Below the pieces are notes generated by a model. The model ran no database searches. It worked only from the letters and a program-made list of their open reading frames with translations, and was not told the origin of the DNA. The position numbers and the translations under genes were made by a program. A DNA stretch of 6,139 bases from Bacteroidales bacterium UBA4284 (GTDB lineage Bacteria > Bacteroidota > Bacteroidia > Bacteroidales > UBA932): contig DGVM01000004.1 of assembly GCA_002395925.1 (NCBI GenBank), forward strand, positions 1 to 6,139, in the 5' to 3' direction. Shown here in pieces: positions 1 through 6,139 of this stretch (position 1 is its first letter; every line of letters begins with the position of its first letter).

Positions 1-1298
1 CTGGTCGCAAACGGGGGCTTGATGGCGGGATAATCCTTCATGGAAGGAATCAGCCAGGGCTCGCTGCCGTTGCCGAGGAAGCCTTCGGAGAGCATCAGCA
101 CCGGAGTCATATGCTCGAGTGCGATCTTCGCGGCGTTGAATGCGGTGTCGAAGCAGTTCGACGGGGAATGGGCGGCGACCACGGGGACGGGGCATTCTCC
201 GTTCCTGCCGTAGAGAGCCTGATTGAGGTCGGTCTGTTCGGTCTTGGTAGGGATGCCGGTAGAAGGGCCTGCGCGCTGCACATCCACCACCACGAGAGGG
301 AGTTCGGCCATTACGGCGAGTCCCAGGGCTTCGCTCTTCAGCGAGAGTCCGGGGCCGGAAGTCGTGGTGACCGCGAGATTGCCAGCATAGGACGCTCCTA
401 TGGCGGTGCAGATGCCGGCTATCTCGTCCTCGGCCTGCAAAGTCTTGGCGCCCAGGCTCTTGTGGATTGCGAGTTCCTCGAGGATATTGGTGGCCGGCGT
501 GATAGGATAAGAGCCGCAGAAGAGGGGCAGGCCGCTCTTTTCAGAGGCAGCCAGAAGCCCCCACGCAGTGGCCTGATTGCCGGTGATGTTGCGATATTTC
601 CCCTTCTTGGGATGCGAAGGTTCAACATGATAGGTATTGGCTATCATCTGCATGTTGGATGCATAGTTGAAACCGTCGTTCAATACCTTCTTGTTGGGTT
701 CGATAACCTCAGGGTGCTTTTTCGCGAACTTTTTCTCGAGGTAAGCGTAGATGTAGTCCAAAGGCCGGTCATAAATGAAACAGGCCATACCGAGAGTGAA
801 CATGTTCTTGCACTTCCGTATAGCCTTGATATCCATGCCGCTGTCCTTGAGACTGAGTTCGGTAAGTTCGGTGATAGGTGCAACTATGAGCACTCTGTCC
901 TCGACGCCGAGTTCCTCGAAAGGATTGTCCGTCCTGAAGCCTGCCTTGCGCAGGCCGGGTTCGTCGAAAGCATTGGAATCGACCAGAATCATTGCGGTGC
1001 GTTTGCACCATTTCGCGTTCGCCATAAGGGCTGCGGGGTTCATCGCCACGAGCAGGTCGCAGAAATCGCCCGGGGTGTTCACGTCGCTGCTGCCTATATG
1101 TACCTGGAAGCCGGAAACCCCGGATACGGTGCCCTGGGGAGCGCGTATCTCCGCGGGATAATCCGGGAATGTAGAAAGCTGATTGCCGTAGATTGCGGAC
1201 ATATCTGCAAAAAGAGACCCGGTGAGCTGCATGCCGTCACCGGAATCTCCTGCAAACCTAATCACAACATCCTTGGCATCAATTACCTTGTGTTGCAT
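1..1298 (-). CDS. korA: 2-oxoacid (probably 2-oxoglutarate):ferredoxin oxidoreductase, fused gamma-alpha subunit, 3' end cut
   Basis: Subunit of a cytoplasmic thiamine-diphosphate and iron-sulfur enzyme that interconverts a 2-oxoacid plus CoA with acyl-CoA, CO2 and reduced ferredoxin; in anaerobic Bacteroidales it typically handles 2-oxoglutarate/succinyl-CoA. Translating the minus strand gives 432 open codons from ATG at 1298 with no stop before the window edge; fused family members are about 600 residues, so roughly the last third is missing. Residues about 9-200 are the gamma domain (GDSGDG at 17-22, then FPDYPAEIRAPQGT). After a linker, the alpha N-terminal domain starts near 233, with GSYPITPAT at 262-270, AEDE at 289-292, TTTSGPG at 311-317 and QRAGPSTGIPTKTEQTDL at 341-358. 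The start lies 47 bases after ompH, without a clear ribosome site or promoter. A beta subunit (korB) is expected just downstream, outside the window. Family is near certain; the substrate (2-oxoglutarate rather than pyruvate or a branched-chain oxoacid) is inferred from the fusion and overall similarity. Confidence 0.93.
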   Translation of the reverse strand, partial: MQHKVIDAKDVVIRFAGDSGDGMQLTGSLFADMSAIYGNQLSTFPDYPAEIRAPQGTVSGVSGFQVHIGSSDVNTPGDFCDLLVAMNPAALMANAKWCKRTAMILVDSNAFDEPGLRKAGFRTDNPFEELGVEDRVLIVAPITELTELSLKDSGMDIKAIRKCKNMFTLGMACFIYDRPLDYIYAYLEKKFAKKHPEVIEPNKKVLNDGFNYASNMQMIANTYHVEPSHPKKGKYRNITGNQATAWGLLAASEKSGLPLFCGSYPITPATNILEELAIHKSLGAKTLQAEDEIAGICTAIGASYAGNLAVTTTSGPGLSLKSEALGLAVMAELPLVVVDVQRAGPSTGIPTKTEQTDLNQALYGRNGECPVPVVAAHSPSNCFDTAFNAAKIALEHMTPVLMLSEGFLGNGSEPWLIPSMKDYPAIKPPFAT

Positions 1299-1345
1299 TA
1301 TTGACTTTTATGTAATGGTTATAGTTTTAATACAAGCCTGGAATC

Positions 1346-1912
1346 TTACTGGGCGTTTGCAGTAGCCTTGGCCTGGGCTGCGAGCTCGGCCTGGAGACTC
1401 TCGAGAGTCCTGTTTTCGGGAATTCCGAGGGCTTTGCGGCATTCAGCCGTAATGTCGGTGCTCTGCGCCTCGTCGATGTAGAGGATGGATCCGCGGTCGA
1501 ACACATAGATGTATCCGCCGGCCTTGGCGATCTCCTGCATCTTCTCCTGGGCCTTCTTGTAGATGGGCTCCATCAGCTTCTGCTGCTGCTCCTGAAGTTC
1601 CTGCTCAACATTCTGGCTGAACTCCTGGATGCGCTGCTGGATCTGAGTGAGTTCATCTTCCTTGGTCTTGCGGGTGGCAGGAGTATAGGAGTTGACATTC
1701 TGCTGATACTTGGCATACTTGTCCTGGAATTCGTTCATCATCTCCTGATAGGATTCCTGTGCATTCTTCTGCGACTCCTGAATCACGGCACGTGCCTGAT
1801 CGGACTCGGGCATGAGCTGTACGAGTTCCTGGAAATTCACGTGAGCGAACTTCTGAGCCGAAGCTGCCACACCGATGAGCGAAACCGCTGCAATCAAAAG
1901 AATCTTTTTCAT
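1346..1912 (-). CDS. ompH: OmpH/Skp-family periplasmic chaperone
   Basis: 188 residues. A signal peptide is clear: MKK, a hydrophobic run at 4-16, then AASAQ, with cleavage likely near residue 19-20. The mature protein opens with KFAHVNFQELVQLMPE, the usual OmpH beginning, followed by a long heptad-like helical region at about 35-130 and a compact C-terminal part (GGYIYVFDRGSILYID) that in Skp packs into the trimer core. Skp-family proteins form trimers with coiled-coil arms that hold unfolded outer-membrane proteins in the periplasm for the BAM complex; the position 12 bases downstream of bamA fits that role. The protein is unusual in composition: 27 of 188 residues are glutamine, and the mature chain has about 26 acidic against 19 basic residues, whereas E. 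coli Skp is basic. The start codon is fixed by the signal peptide; no good Shine-Dalgarno sequence precedes it. Only one ompH copy is present here. The symbol follows the family name; skp is a synonym. Confidence 0.93.
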   Translation of the reverse strand: MKKILLIAAVSLIGVAASAQKFAHVNFQELVQLMPESDQARAVIQESQKNAQESYQEMMNEFQDKYAKYQQNVNSYTPATRKTKEDELTQIQQRIQEFSQNVEQELQEQQQKLMEPIYKKAQEKMQEIAKAGGYIYVFDRGSILYIDEAQSTDITAECRKALGIPENRTLESLQAELAAQAKATANAQ

Positions 1913-1924
1913 ATCAAATCTTAA

Positions 1925-4498
1925 TTAAAATTGTTGTCCTATGATAAAGTGGAACTGGCTGCCGCCATTCTGTGCGTCGTCGAAACCGTAACCCCAGTCG
2001 ATGCCGAGCAGACCCACCATCGGTAAGAAGATGCGCGCACCCACTCCGGCGCTGCGTTTGATCTGGAACGGATTGAATTTTTCAATCGAATCCCAGCAGT
2101 TTCCTCCCTCGAGGAACGCCAGTGCGAAAATGGTACTGGAAGGCTGCAGGATGACAGGATAACGGAGCTCCACGGTAAATTTGTCGTAAACATTTCCGGC
2201 GTAAGCGTAGCCGTTGGAGTTGTAATTCGTCTGGGAATACGGCGTCAGGGAGTAATTCTCATAACCGCGCAGAGGAATGATGTCGGAGCCGTAGGTACTG
2301 TATCCCGACATGCCGTCTCCGCCGACCAGGAATCCCTCGAACGGTGAATAGCCCCAATTCTTGTTGTAACGTCCCAGGTATCCGAACTGCGCCCTTGTCA
2401 TCAGGACGAGGTCGCCCACGAGTTTGGTGTAGCTGGCCGCGTTGAATTTCCACTTGTGATACTCGATCCAGCGGAAACGCTGGTCGGATGTCCATGTGCT
2501 GTAATCGATATCGCGCCAGTTGTCGACGGCGATCCTGTTGCCGTGGGCATCGAAACTGTGCTTGCGGAACAGGGAGTACGGAGGTGTCAGCTGGACGCTG
2601 AACGAGAAGTCGGAACCCATACGGGGATAAATCTGCTGGTCCGTGGAATTGCGCGTCAGGCTGAGCGTGTAGCTCAGGTTGTGCGAAAGACCGTCGTCGA
2701 AGAAGAAATAACCCGAATACCAGTTGGTAAGTTTATATGACTGCCAACTCAGGCCGTTGTACAGCACGAAATAGTTGTCCGGCCACTTGAGGCGGTTTCC
2801 GAGCGACGCAGAAAATCCGTAGATTTCCATCATGCGGTCGTGGCTGAGAATCTGCAGATAAGTATTGGAATTGGTCTGCCGCGTGTAGTAGGCGGAGAGG
2901 CTCAGCGAAGTAGGTTTCTTTCCGAACAGCCAGGGCTCCAGGAAGCTCGCCGAAAGTGCCGTATAGTATGTACCGTTGGTCTGGAAACGGAAGGACAGGT
3001 TCTGGGCGTCGCCAAGAGGCACGGGCCTCCACGCATGCTTGTCGAACATCCTTCTGGTAGAGAAGTTGTTGAAGGATACGCCGGCGGTGGCGACGAAGGT
3101 GCGTCCTCCCCATCCTCCGGAGAGCTCCAGCTGGCTGGAAGGCTTCTCGGTGACGTTGTACACCAGGTCCACGGTGTTGTTGTTCTGGTTGGGAATCATC
3201 GAGTATCCGTCCGAGCTCATGATGGACTCGGGGTCGAACTGCCCGAGCGAAGCTATTTCGCGTATGGAACGTTCGAAGTCCGTCTGGCTGAAGAGGTTGC
3301 CCGGGCGGGTGAAAATCTGCCTGCGCACCACCTTTTCGCTGGTGAGGTCGTTGCCGTTGATGACAATGTTGTTCAGAGTGGCCTGCTTGCCCTCGGAGAT
3401 GCGCATCTCGACATCGACGGAGTCATTCTGGATATTGGTCTCGACGGGGGTGACGCTGAAGAAGAGATAGCCGTTGTCGCGGTACATCTTCGAAATGTCG
3501 TACTCGTTCTGCTTGCCGCCGCCCCTGAGGCGCTTTTCCATGGTCACTATGTCGTAGACGTCGCCGGGCTTTATGGAGAGCACCTGGTTCAGCTGGTCGG
3601 CATGATAGACGGAGTTGCCCGTCCAGGTAATGTCGCGGAAGTAGTATTTGTCTCCTTCCTCCACAGTGATGTCTATGCCCAGGCGGCCGGGTTCTATGGT
3701 GTAGATGGAATCCTTGACAATGCGGGCGTCACGGTATCCGGCTTCGTTGAAAGCGCTGATGAGAGTCTTCTTGTCGTTGGGATACTCCTTGGGGTCGAAT
3801 TTCTTGGTATGGAAGAAGTTGTAGAACTTGCGGGACTTGGTCTTCTTCATGCTGCGGGCGAGCTTGTAATCCTTGAGATGCTCGTTGCCGATGAAGTTGA
3901 TGTCCTGCACCTTTACCTTGATCCCCCTGTCGATGGCGAAGTTCACGCGGATAGCCTGCTTGATTATGGTATCCTTCACCACCTCGGCCTTGACCTGGCA
4001 GTCCAGGAAGCCCTTTTCAGCAAAATACTTCTTGATGATGTCGGAGGATGTCTTCTCGACATAATCCGAGAACTCCCCGCCGCGGCGCAGGTTCAAACGC
4101 TCCTGAAGATCTTTCTTCTCGCCGGACTTCACTCCCGTAAAAGACCACCTGGACACCCTCGGGCGCTCGACGATGACTATGTTGAGGAACGCGGAGTCGC
4201 GGTCTGCGCTCAAGTGGTCGATTTCCATCGACACATCCTCGAAATAGCGCTGAAGCCAGAGGCGCCTGACGATGCCGGACAACTCGTCGCTCGGAACGGT
4301 GATTTCCATTCCCTTCTCCAGACCGGTGAGCTGTATGATCTGGTTTTCGCTGAAGTAGTTGTTTCCCTTGACGCTGATGCCGCCGACCTTGTATTTGACG
4401 GGACGGTTATAATCGACTTCTACTCCCCCCTCCTGGGCGAACGACACGAGTGCTGAGAACAACAGTGCCGACAGAGCAAATATCTTTCTGATCTTCAT
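1925..4498 (-). CDS. bamA: Outer membrane protein assembly factor BamA (Omp85 family)
   Basis: 857 residues, a normal length for Bacteroidota BamA. It folds and inserts beta-barrel proteins into the outer membrane as the core of the BAM complex. A signal peptide spans about 1-22 (MKIRKIF, a hydrophobic stretch, then SFAQ). Five POTRA domains follow, roughly 35-112, 113-193, 194-283, 284-372 and 373-452, each recognisable by an opening strand and a G-N or similar turn (ISVKGNNYFS, WSFTGVKSG, INFIGNEHL, ITWTGNSVY, IVINGNDLT). POTRA3 carries a basic aromatic insertion (about 218-240) typical of this phylum. The 16-strand barrel occupies about 455-857, with the Omp85 loop-6 motif LRGY at 743-746 and a C-terminal beta-signal ending in phenylalanine (FIIGQQF). 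The start lies 3 bases after the uppS stop (TAAGGAATG), so translation is probably coupled. The reading frame is intact with no missing domain. Lipoprotein partners such as BamD are not in this window. Confidence 0.97.
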   Translation of the reverse strand: MKIRKIFALSALLFSALVSFAQEGGVEVDYNRPVKYKVGGISVKGNNYFSENQIIQLTGLEKGMEITVPSDELSGIVRRLWLQRYFEDVSMEIDHLSADRDSAFLNIVIVERPRVSRWSFTGVKSGEKKDLQERLNLRRGGEFSDYVEKTSSDIIKKYFAEKGFLDCQVKAEVVKDTIIKQAIRVNFAIDRGIKVKVQDINFIGNEHLKDYKLARSMKKTKSRKFYNFFHTKKFDPKEYPNDKKTLISAFNEAGYRDARIVKDSIYTIEPGRLGIDITVEEGDKYYFRDITWTGNSVYHADQLNQVLSIKPGDVYDIVTMEKRLRGGGKQNEYDISKMYRDNGYLFFSVTPVETNIQNDSVDVEMRISEGKQATLNNIVINGNDLTSEKVVRRQIFTRPGNLFSQTDFERSIREIASLGQFDPESIMSSDGYSMIPNQNNNTVDLVYNVTEKPSSQLELSGGWGGRTFVATAGVSFNNFSTRRMFDKHAWRPVPLGDAQNLSFRFQTNGTYYTALSASFLEPWLFGKKPTSLSLSAYYTRQTNSNTYLQILSHDRMMEIYGFSASLGNRLKWPDNYFVLYNGLSWQSYKLTNWYSGYFFFDDGLSHNLSYTLSLTRNSTDQQIYPRMGSDFSFSVQLTPPYSLFRKHSFDAHGNRIAVDNWRDIDYSTWTSDQRFRWIEYHKWKFNAASYTKLVGDLVLMTRAQFGYLGRYNKNWGYSPFEGFLVGGDGMSGYSTYGSDIIPLRGYENYSLTPYSQTNYNSNGYAYAGNVYDKFTVELRYPVILQPSSTIFALAFLEGGNCWDSIEKFNPFQIKRSAGVGARIFLPMVGLLGIDWGYGFDDAQNGGSQFHFIIGQQF

Positions 4499-4501
4499 TC
4501 C

Positions 4502-5206
4502 TTACTTTACTTTTCCAAAACGCCTGTCCCGAGAAGCATATTCTTCGAGAGCAGCCAGGAGGCTATCCTTTCTAAAATCAGGCCAAAGTGTGTCCGTGAA
4601 TATAAATTCGCTGTAGGCCGCCTGCCAGAGCAGGTAGTTGCTGATGCGCTTTTCGCCGGAAGTGCGGATTATCAGATCCGGATCCGGGTAGCCGGCGGTG
4701 ACGAGATAAGGCTCGATGCTGTCGCCGCCCTCTGCGGCCATGCGGTCCGCCGCCTGCTGTATGTCCCACTTGCCGCTATAGCTCACGAAGACGATCATTG
4801 TGAGCCCGGTGTTGCCGGCCGTCTGCTCCTCGAGATGACTGACGGCCGCATTCAGGACCGGATCCAGGCGCGCGCGGTTGCCCAGCACGACGAAGCGCAC
4901 GTTGTTGCGCATCATGGTCTCGTATTCACCGGCCACCGCCTTGAACATCAGTTTCATAAGGGCGTCCACCTCCTCCCGGGGACGTCCCCAGTTCTCTTCG
5001 GAGAACGCGAAAAGGGAAAGATAGGGAATGCCCCATTCGGCGCAGGCCTCAGTGATTGCCCGCACGCTTTCGATGCCTTCTGCATGCCCGAAGGCACGCT
5101 CCTTGCCGCGTTCCTTGGCCCAGCGGCCGTTTCCATCCATTATGATGGATATGTGTCGGGGTAGTTTTTCCGGAAGACGCATATCAATCTGCTGTATTTC
5201 TGACAT
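4502..5206 (-). CDS. uppS: Isoprenyl transferase (undecaprenyl diphosphate synthase)
   Basis: 234 residues from ATG at 5206. A cis-prenyltransferase that adds isopentenyl units to farnesyl diphosphate to give undecaprenyl diphosphate, the carrier lipid for peptidoglycan and surface polysaccharides, acting at the inner face of the inner membrane. Visible motifs: the catalytic aspartate in IIMDGNGRWAK (D24), FGH with H41, the FSxENW element at 68-73, and RTSGEKRISNYLLWQ from 181 (R181, E185, R187, S189) followed by AYSEF with E200. An upstream in-frame ATG at 5293 would add 29 residues that lie wholly within the nadK gene and look unlike any UppS. The ATG at 5206 gives the MSxxxQID opening seen in Bacteroidales homologues; ATG at 5182, one base after the nadK stop, is an alternative that removes eight residues. 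The gene overlaps the 3' end of nadK by 23 bases and is followed closely by bamA. One oddity is a glutamate at position 70, where the family usually has serine or threonine. Confidence 0.96.
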   Translation of the reverse strand: MSEIQQIDMRLPEKLPRHISIIMDGNGRWAKERGKERAFGHAEGIESVRAITEACAEWGIPYLSLFAFSEENWGRPREEVDALMKLMFKAVAGEYETMMRNNVRFVVLGNRARLDPVLNAAVSHLEEQTAGNTGLTMIVFVSYSGKWDIQQAADRMAAEGGDSIEPYLVTAGYPDPDLIIRTSGEKRISNYLLWQAAYSEFIFTDTLWPDFRKDSLLAALEEYASRDRRFGKVK

Positions 5207-6002
5207 CCTGCCCCCAGAAGAAACGGGATTTGAGAGCATCGATGAAGTTTGACTTGCCCAGGCTGACACGCCTGAGAGGGAAAGCCGCGGCACCCACCCT
5301 CACCGCCGTTCCGCAGGGGACGCGGTAGCTCCGGTTGTCCAGGCTGAGTATCATGCTGCCGCTGCGGGACCTGCCCCGGAGTTCGACCGAAGCGTCTTTC
5401 GGCACCACAAGGGGGCGCAGATTAAGATTGTGGGGAGCGACGGGGGTGATGATGCGCACCGAAGCCGCAGGCAGGCAGATAGGCCCCCCCGCGCTGAGAC
5501 TGTAGGCCGTGGAGCCCGCACTGGTGGCGACCAGCAGGCCGTCCGACCAATAAGTGGGAAGAGGGCTGCCGTTCACCTTCACATCCACCCCGAGCATTGC
5601 CGGAGTGTCGCGGTGAAGGCTCACCTCGTTCATGGCATAAGGCCAGAATCCGGGTATTTCAGTTCCCTCGCACTCCACCTTCAGCATATCGAGTTCCTCT
5701 ATCTCCCACTTTCCTCCGAGGATGGCCTCGGCGGCATCTTCCGGCGAATTCGCGGCGAGGAAGCCCATGCGGCCGAAATTGATGCCCAGGATGGGAAGGC
5801 CCGCCTCGCATACGCGGTGCGCCGCGCTGAGGAAGGTGCCGTCGCCCCCGAAACTGAGGACCATGGCGGTATCTTCCCGGCAGGATTCGCTGCCCAGGAT
5901 TTCATAAAGATCCACCCCTCCGGCTTCCAGACGCTTCAGCAGATTTTCTATCCGCGCGTCTCCCTTGAGGGCTTCTTTCTTTATGTAGTATCCTATTTTC
6001 AT
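5184..6002 (-). CDS. nadK: NAD kinase (ATP-NAD kinase)
   Basis: 272 residues. A cytoplasmic enzyme that phosphorylates NAD at the adenosine 2'-hydroxyl to make NADP, the only known route to NADP in most bacteria. The N-terminal half carries the GGDGT motif at 52-56 (catalytic D54) and the conserved GINFGRMGFLA at 73-83. The C-terminal beta-sandwich half carries NE at 125-126, SDGLLVATSAGSTAYSLSAG at 153-172 and TPVAPHNLNLRPLVVP at 186-201, with D222 in the position of the late family aspartate. Length and motif order are normal. The start is the first in-frame ATG after the TAAATTTG promoter box, leaving a leader of only a few bases. It appears to be the first gene of a nadK-uppS-bamA-ompH operon, with its stop (5184-5186) inside uppS. 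It contains a seven-G run at the AGGP codons (5484-5490), but the frame is intact. Confidence 0.97.
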   Translation of the reverse strand: MKIGYYIKKEALKGDARIENLLKRLEAGGVDLYEILGSESCREDTAMVLSFGGDGTFLSAAHRVCEAGLPILGINFGRMGFLAANSPEDAAEAILGGKWEIEELDMLKVECEGTEIPGFWPYAMNEVSLHRDTPAMLGVDVKVNGSPLPTYWSDGLLVATSAGSTAYSLSAGGPICLPAASVRIITPVAPHNLNLRPLVVPKDASVELRGRSRSGSMILSLDNRSYRVPCGTAVRVGAAAFPLRRVSLGKSNFIDALKSRFFWGQDVRNTAD

Positions 6003-6011
6003 TTTAACCTA

Positions 6012-6019
6012 CAAATTTA
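6012..6019 (-). promoter_or_regulatory. Predicted Bacteroidales -7 promoter box driving nadK and the operon behind it
   Basis: On the minus strand the bases read TAAATTTG, an exact match to the Bacteroidota primary-sigma -7 consensus TAnnTTTG. Nine bases separate it from the nadK ATG, so transcription should start only a few bases before the codon. No good TTTG -33 box lies about 19-21 bases upstream. The call rests on the -7 match, the AT-rich setting and the position ahead of the first gene of the run. Confidence 0.55.
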
Positions 6020-6026
6020 ACATTTA

Positions 6027-6058
6027 TTTACGATTTTCAGCGGTTTTTGCTACTTTTG
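6027..6058 (+). promoter_or_regulatory. pdxJ: Predicted Bacteroidales promoter driving pdxJ
   Basis: The -7 box TACTTTTG at 6051-6058 matches TAnnTTTG exactly. A weak -33 candidate, TTTA at 6027-6030 (three of four bases of TTTG), sits 20 bases upstream of it. Only seven bases (TATCACT) separate the box from the pdxJ ATG, so the transcript would have almost no leader and no room for a Shine-Dalgarno sequence. It faces away from the nadK promoter, and the two share the 31 bases between their -7 boxes. Confidence 0.65.
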
Positions 6059-6065
6059 TATCACT

Positions 6066-6139
6066 ATGACAAAGCTGAGCGTCAATATCAACAAGATCGC
6101 AACCCTGCGCAATGCGCGCGGAGGCAATATTCCGGATGT
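6066..6139 (+). CDS. pdxJ: Pyridoxine 5'-phosphate synthase, 5' end only
   Basis: Only 24 codons plus two bases are present before the window ends. They encode [20 protein letters not shown] and then NIPD, which is the distinctive first strand and loop of PdxJ; the full protein is about 240 residues. PdxJ is a cytoplasmic TIM-barrel enzyme that joins 1-deoxy-D-xylulose 5-phosphate and 3-amino-2-oxopropyl phosphate to form pyridoxine 5'-phosphate in the DXP-dependent vitamin B6 pathway. The short match is convincing because [12 protein letters not shown] is a family signature. The proteobacterial version reads NIDH where this reads NINK (residues 7-10), which I recall as the usual Bacteroidales form. 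The gene is divergent from nadK and has its own predicted promoter ending seven bases before the ATG. Confidence 0.92.
   Translation, partial: MTKLSVNINKIATLRNARGGNIPD

Noticed and set aside
111..1304. Plus-strand 397-codon open frame opposite korA
   Set aside because: It is the in-register complement of korA and its product shows no recognisable domain; the minus-strand frame carries all expected oxidoreductase motifs.
1299..1345. Possible promoter or terminator between ompH and korA
   Set aside because: On the minus strand TTG (1335-1333) and TACATAAA (1314-1307) have plausible spacing, but the second matches TAnnTTTG poorly. No hairpin followed by a T run is visible.
2840..4456. Plus-strand 538-codon open frame opposite bamA
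   Set aside because: In-register complement of a clear, intact bamA; the product is a low-information mix rich in Val, Leu, Gly and Asp with no motif, explained by codon bias.
5207..5293. 29-residue N-terminal extension of UppS from ATG at 5293
   Set aside because: It lies entirely in nadK coding sequence and has no resemblance to UppS N termini; the start at 5206 matches the family.
5484..5490. Seven-base C run (G on the coding strand) in nadK as a phase-variation tract
   Set aside because: It is short, the frame is intact, and it encodes the conserved Gly-Gly of the family motif, so selection on the protein explains it.
5430..6020. Plus-strand 196-codon open frame opposite nadK
   Set aside because: In-register shadow of nadK that runs into the promoter gap; it lacks a promoter of its own and any family motif.

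Overview
The window is chromosomal core sequence from a member of the Bacteroidota, most likely order Bacteroidales. The evidence is the sigma-ABfr-type promoter boxes (TAnnTTTG), weak or absent Shine-Dalgarno sequences, Bacteroidales-style protein variants (fused gamma-alpha KorA, long five-POTRA BamA, PdxJ beginning [10 protein letters not shown]) and a uppS-bamA-ompH cluster. Coding sequence is moderately GC-rich by eye, which fits a Rikenellaceae- or Cryptobacteroides-like lineage better than AT-richer Bacteroides, but genus cannot be fixed from here.

Layout: almost everything is on the minus strand, read right to left. nadK (5184-6002), uppS (4502-5206, overlapping nadK by 23 bases), bamA (1925-4498, 3 bases after uppS) and ompH (1346-1912, 12 bases after bamA) are packed like one operon. 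After a 47-base spacer comes korA (start at 1298), which is still open at the left edge, so its 3' end lies outside the window. On the plus strand at the right edge, pdxJ starts at 6066 and is cut after 24 full codons. The 63-base gap 6003-6065 between nadK and pdxJ is a divergent promoter region with a perfect -7 box on each strand, each only 7-9 bases from its start codon. No stretch above 300 bases lacks a gene. I saw no tRNA, rRNA, CRISPR array, insertion sequence or prophage.

How the genes fit together: uppS makes undecaprenyl diphosphate, the lipid carrier for peptidoglycan and surface glycans. bamA inserts outer-membrane beta-barrel proteins, and ompH (Skp family) is the periplasmic chaperone that holds those barrels unfolded on the way. 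These three form an envelope-biogenesis module, led by nadK, which makes NADP. korA is an anaerobic ferredoxin-linked 2-oxoacid oxidoreductase subunit, and pdxJ makes the vitamin B6 skeleton. I found no sign of a new defence, mobile or biosynthetic system. The points worth a second look are the compact divergent promoters, the single acidic glutamine-rich OmpH followed by korA, and some family-motif substitutions.
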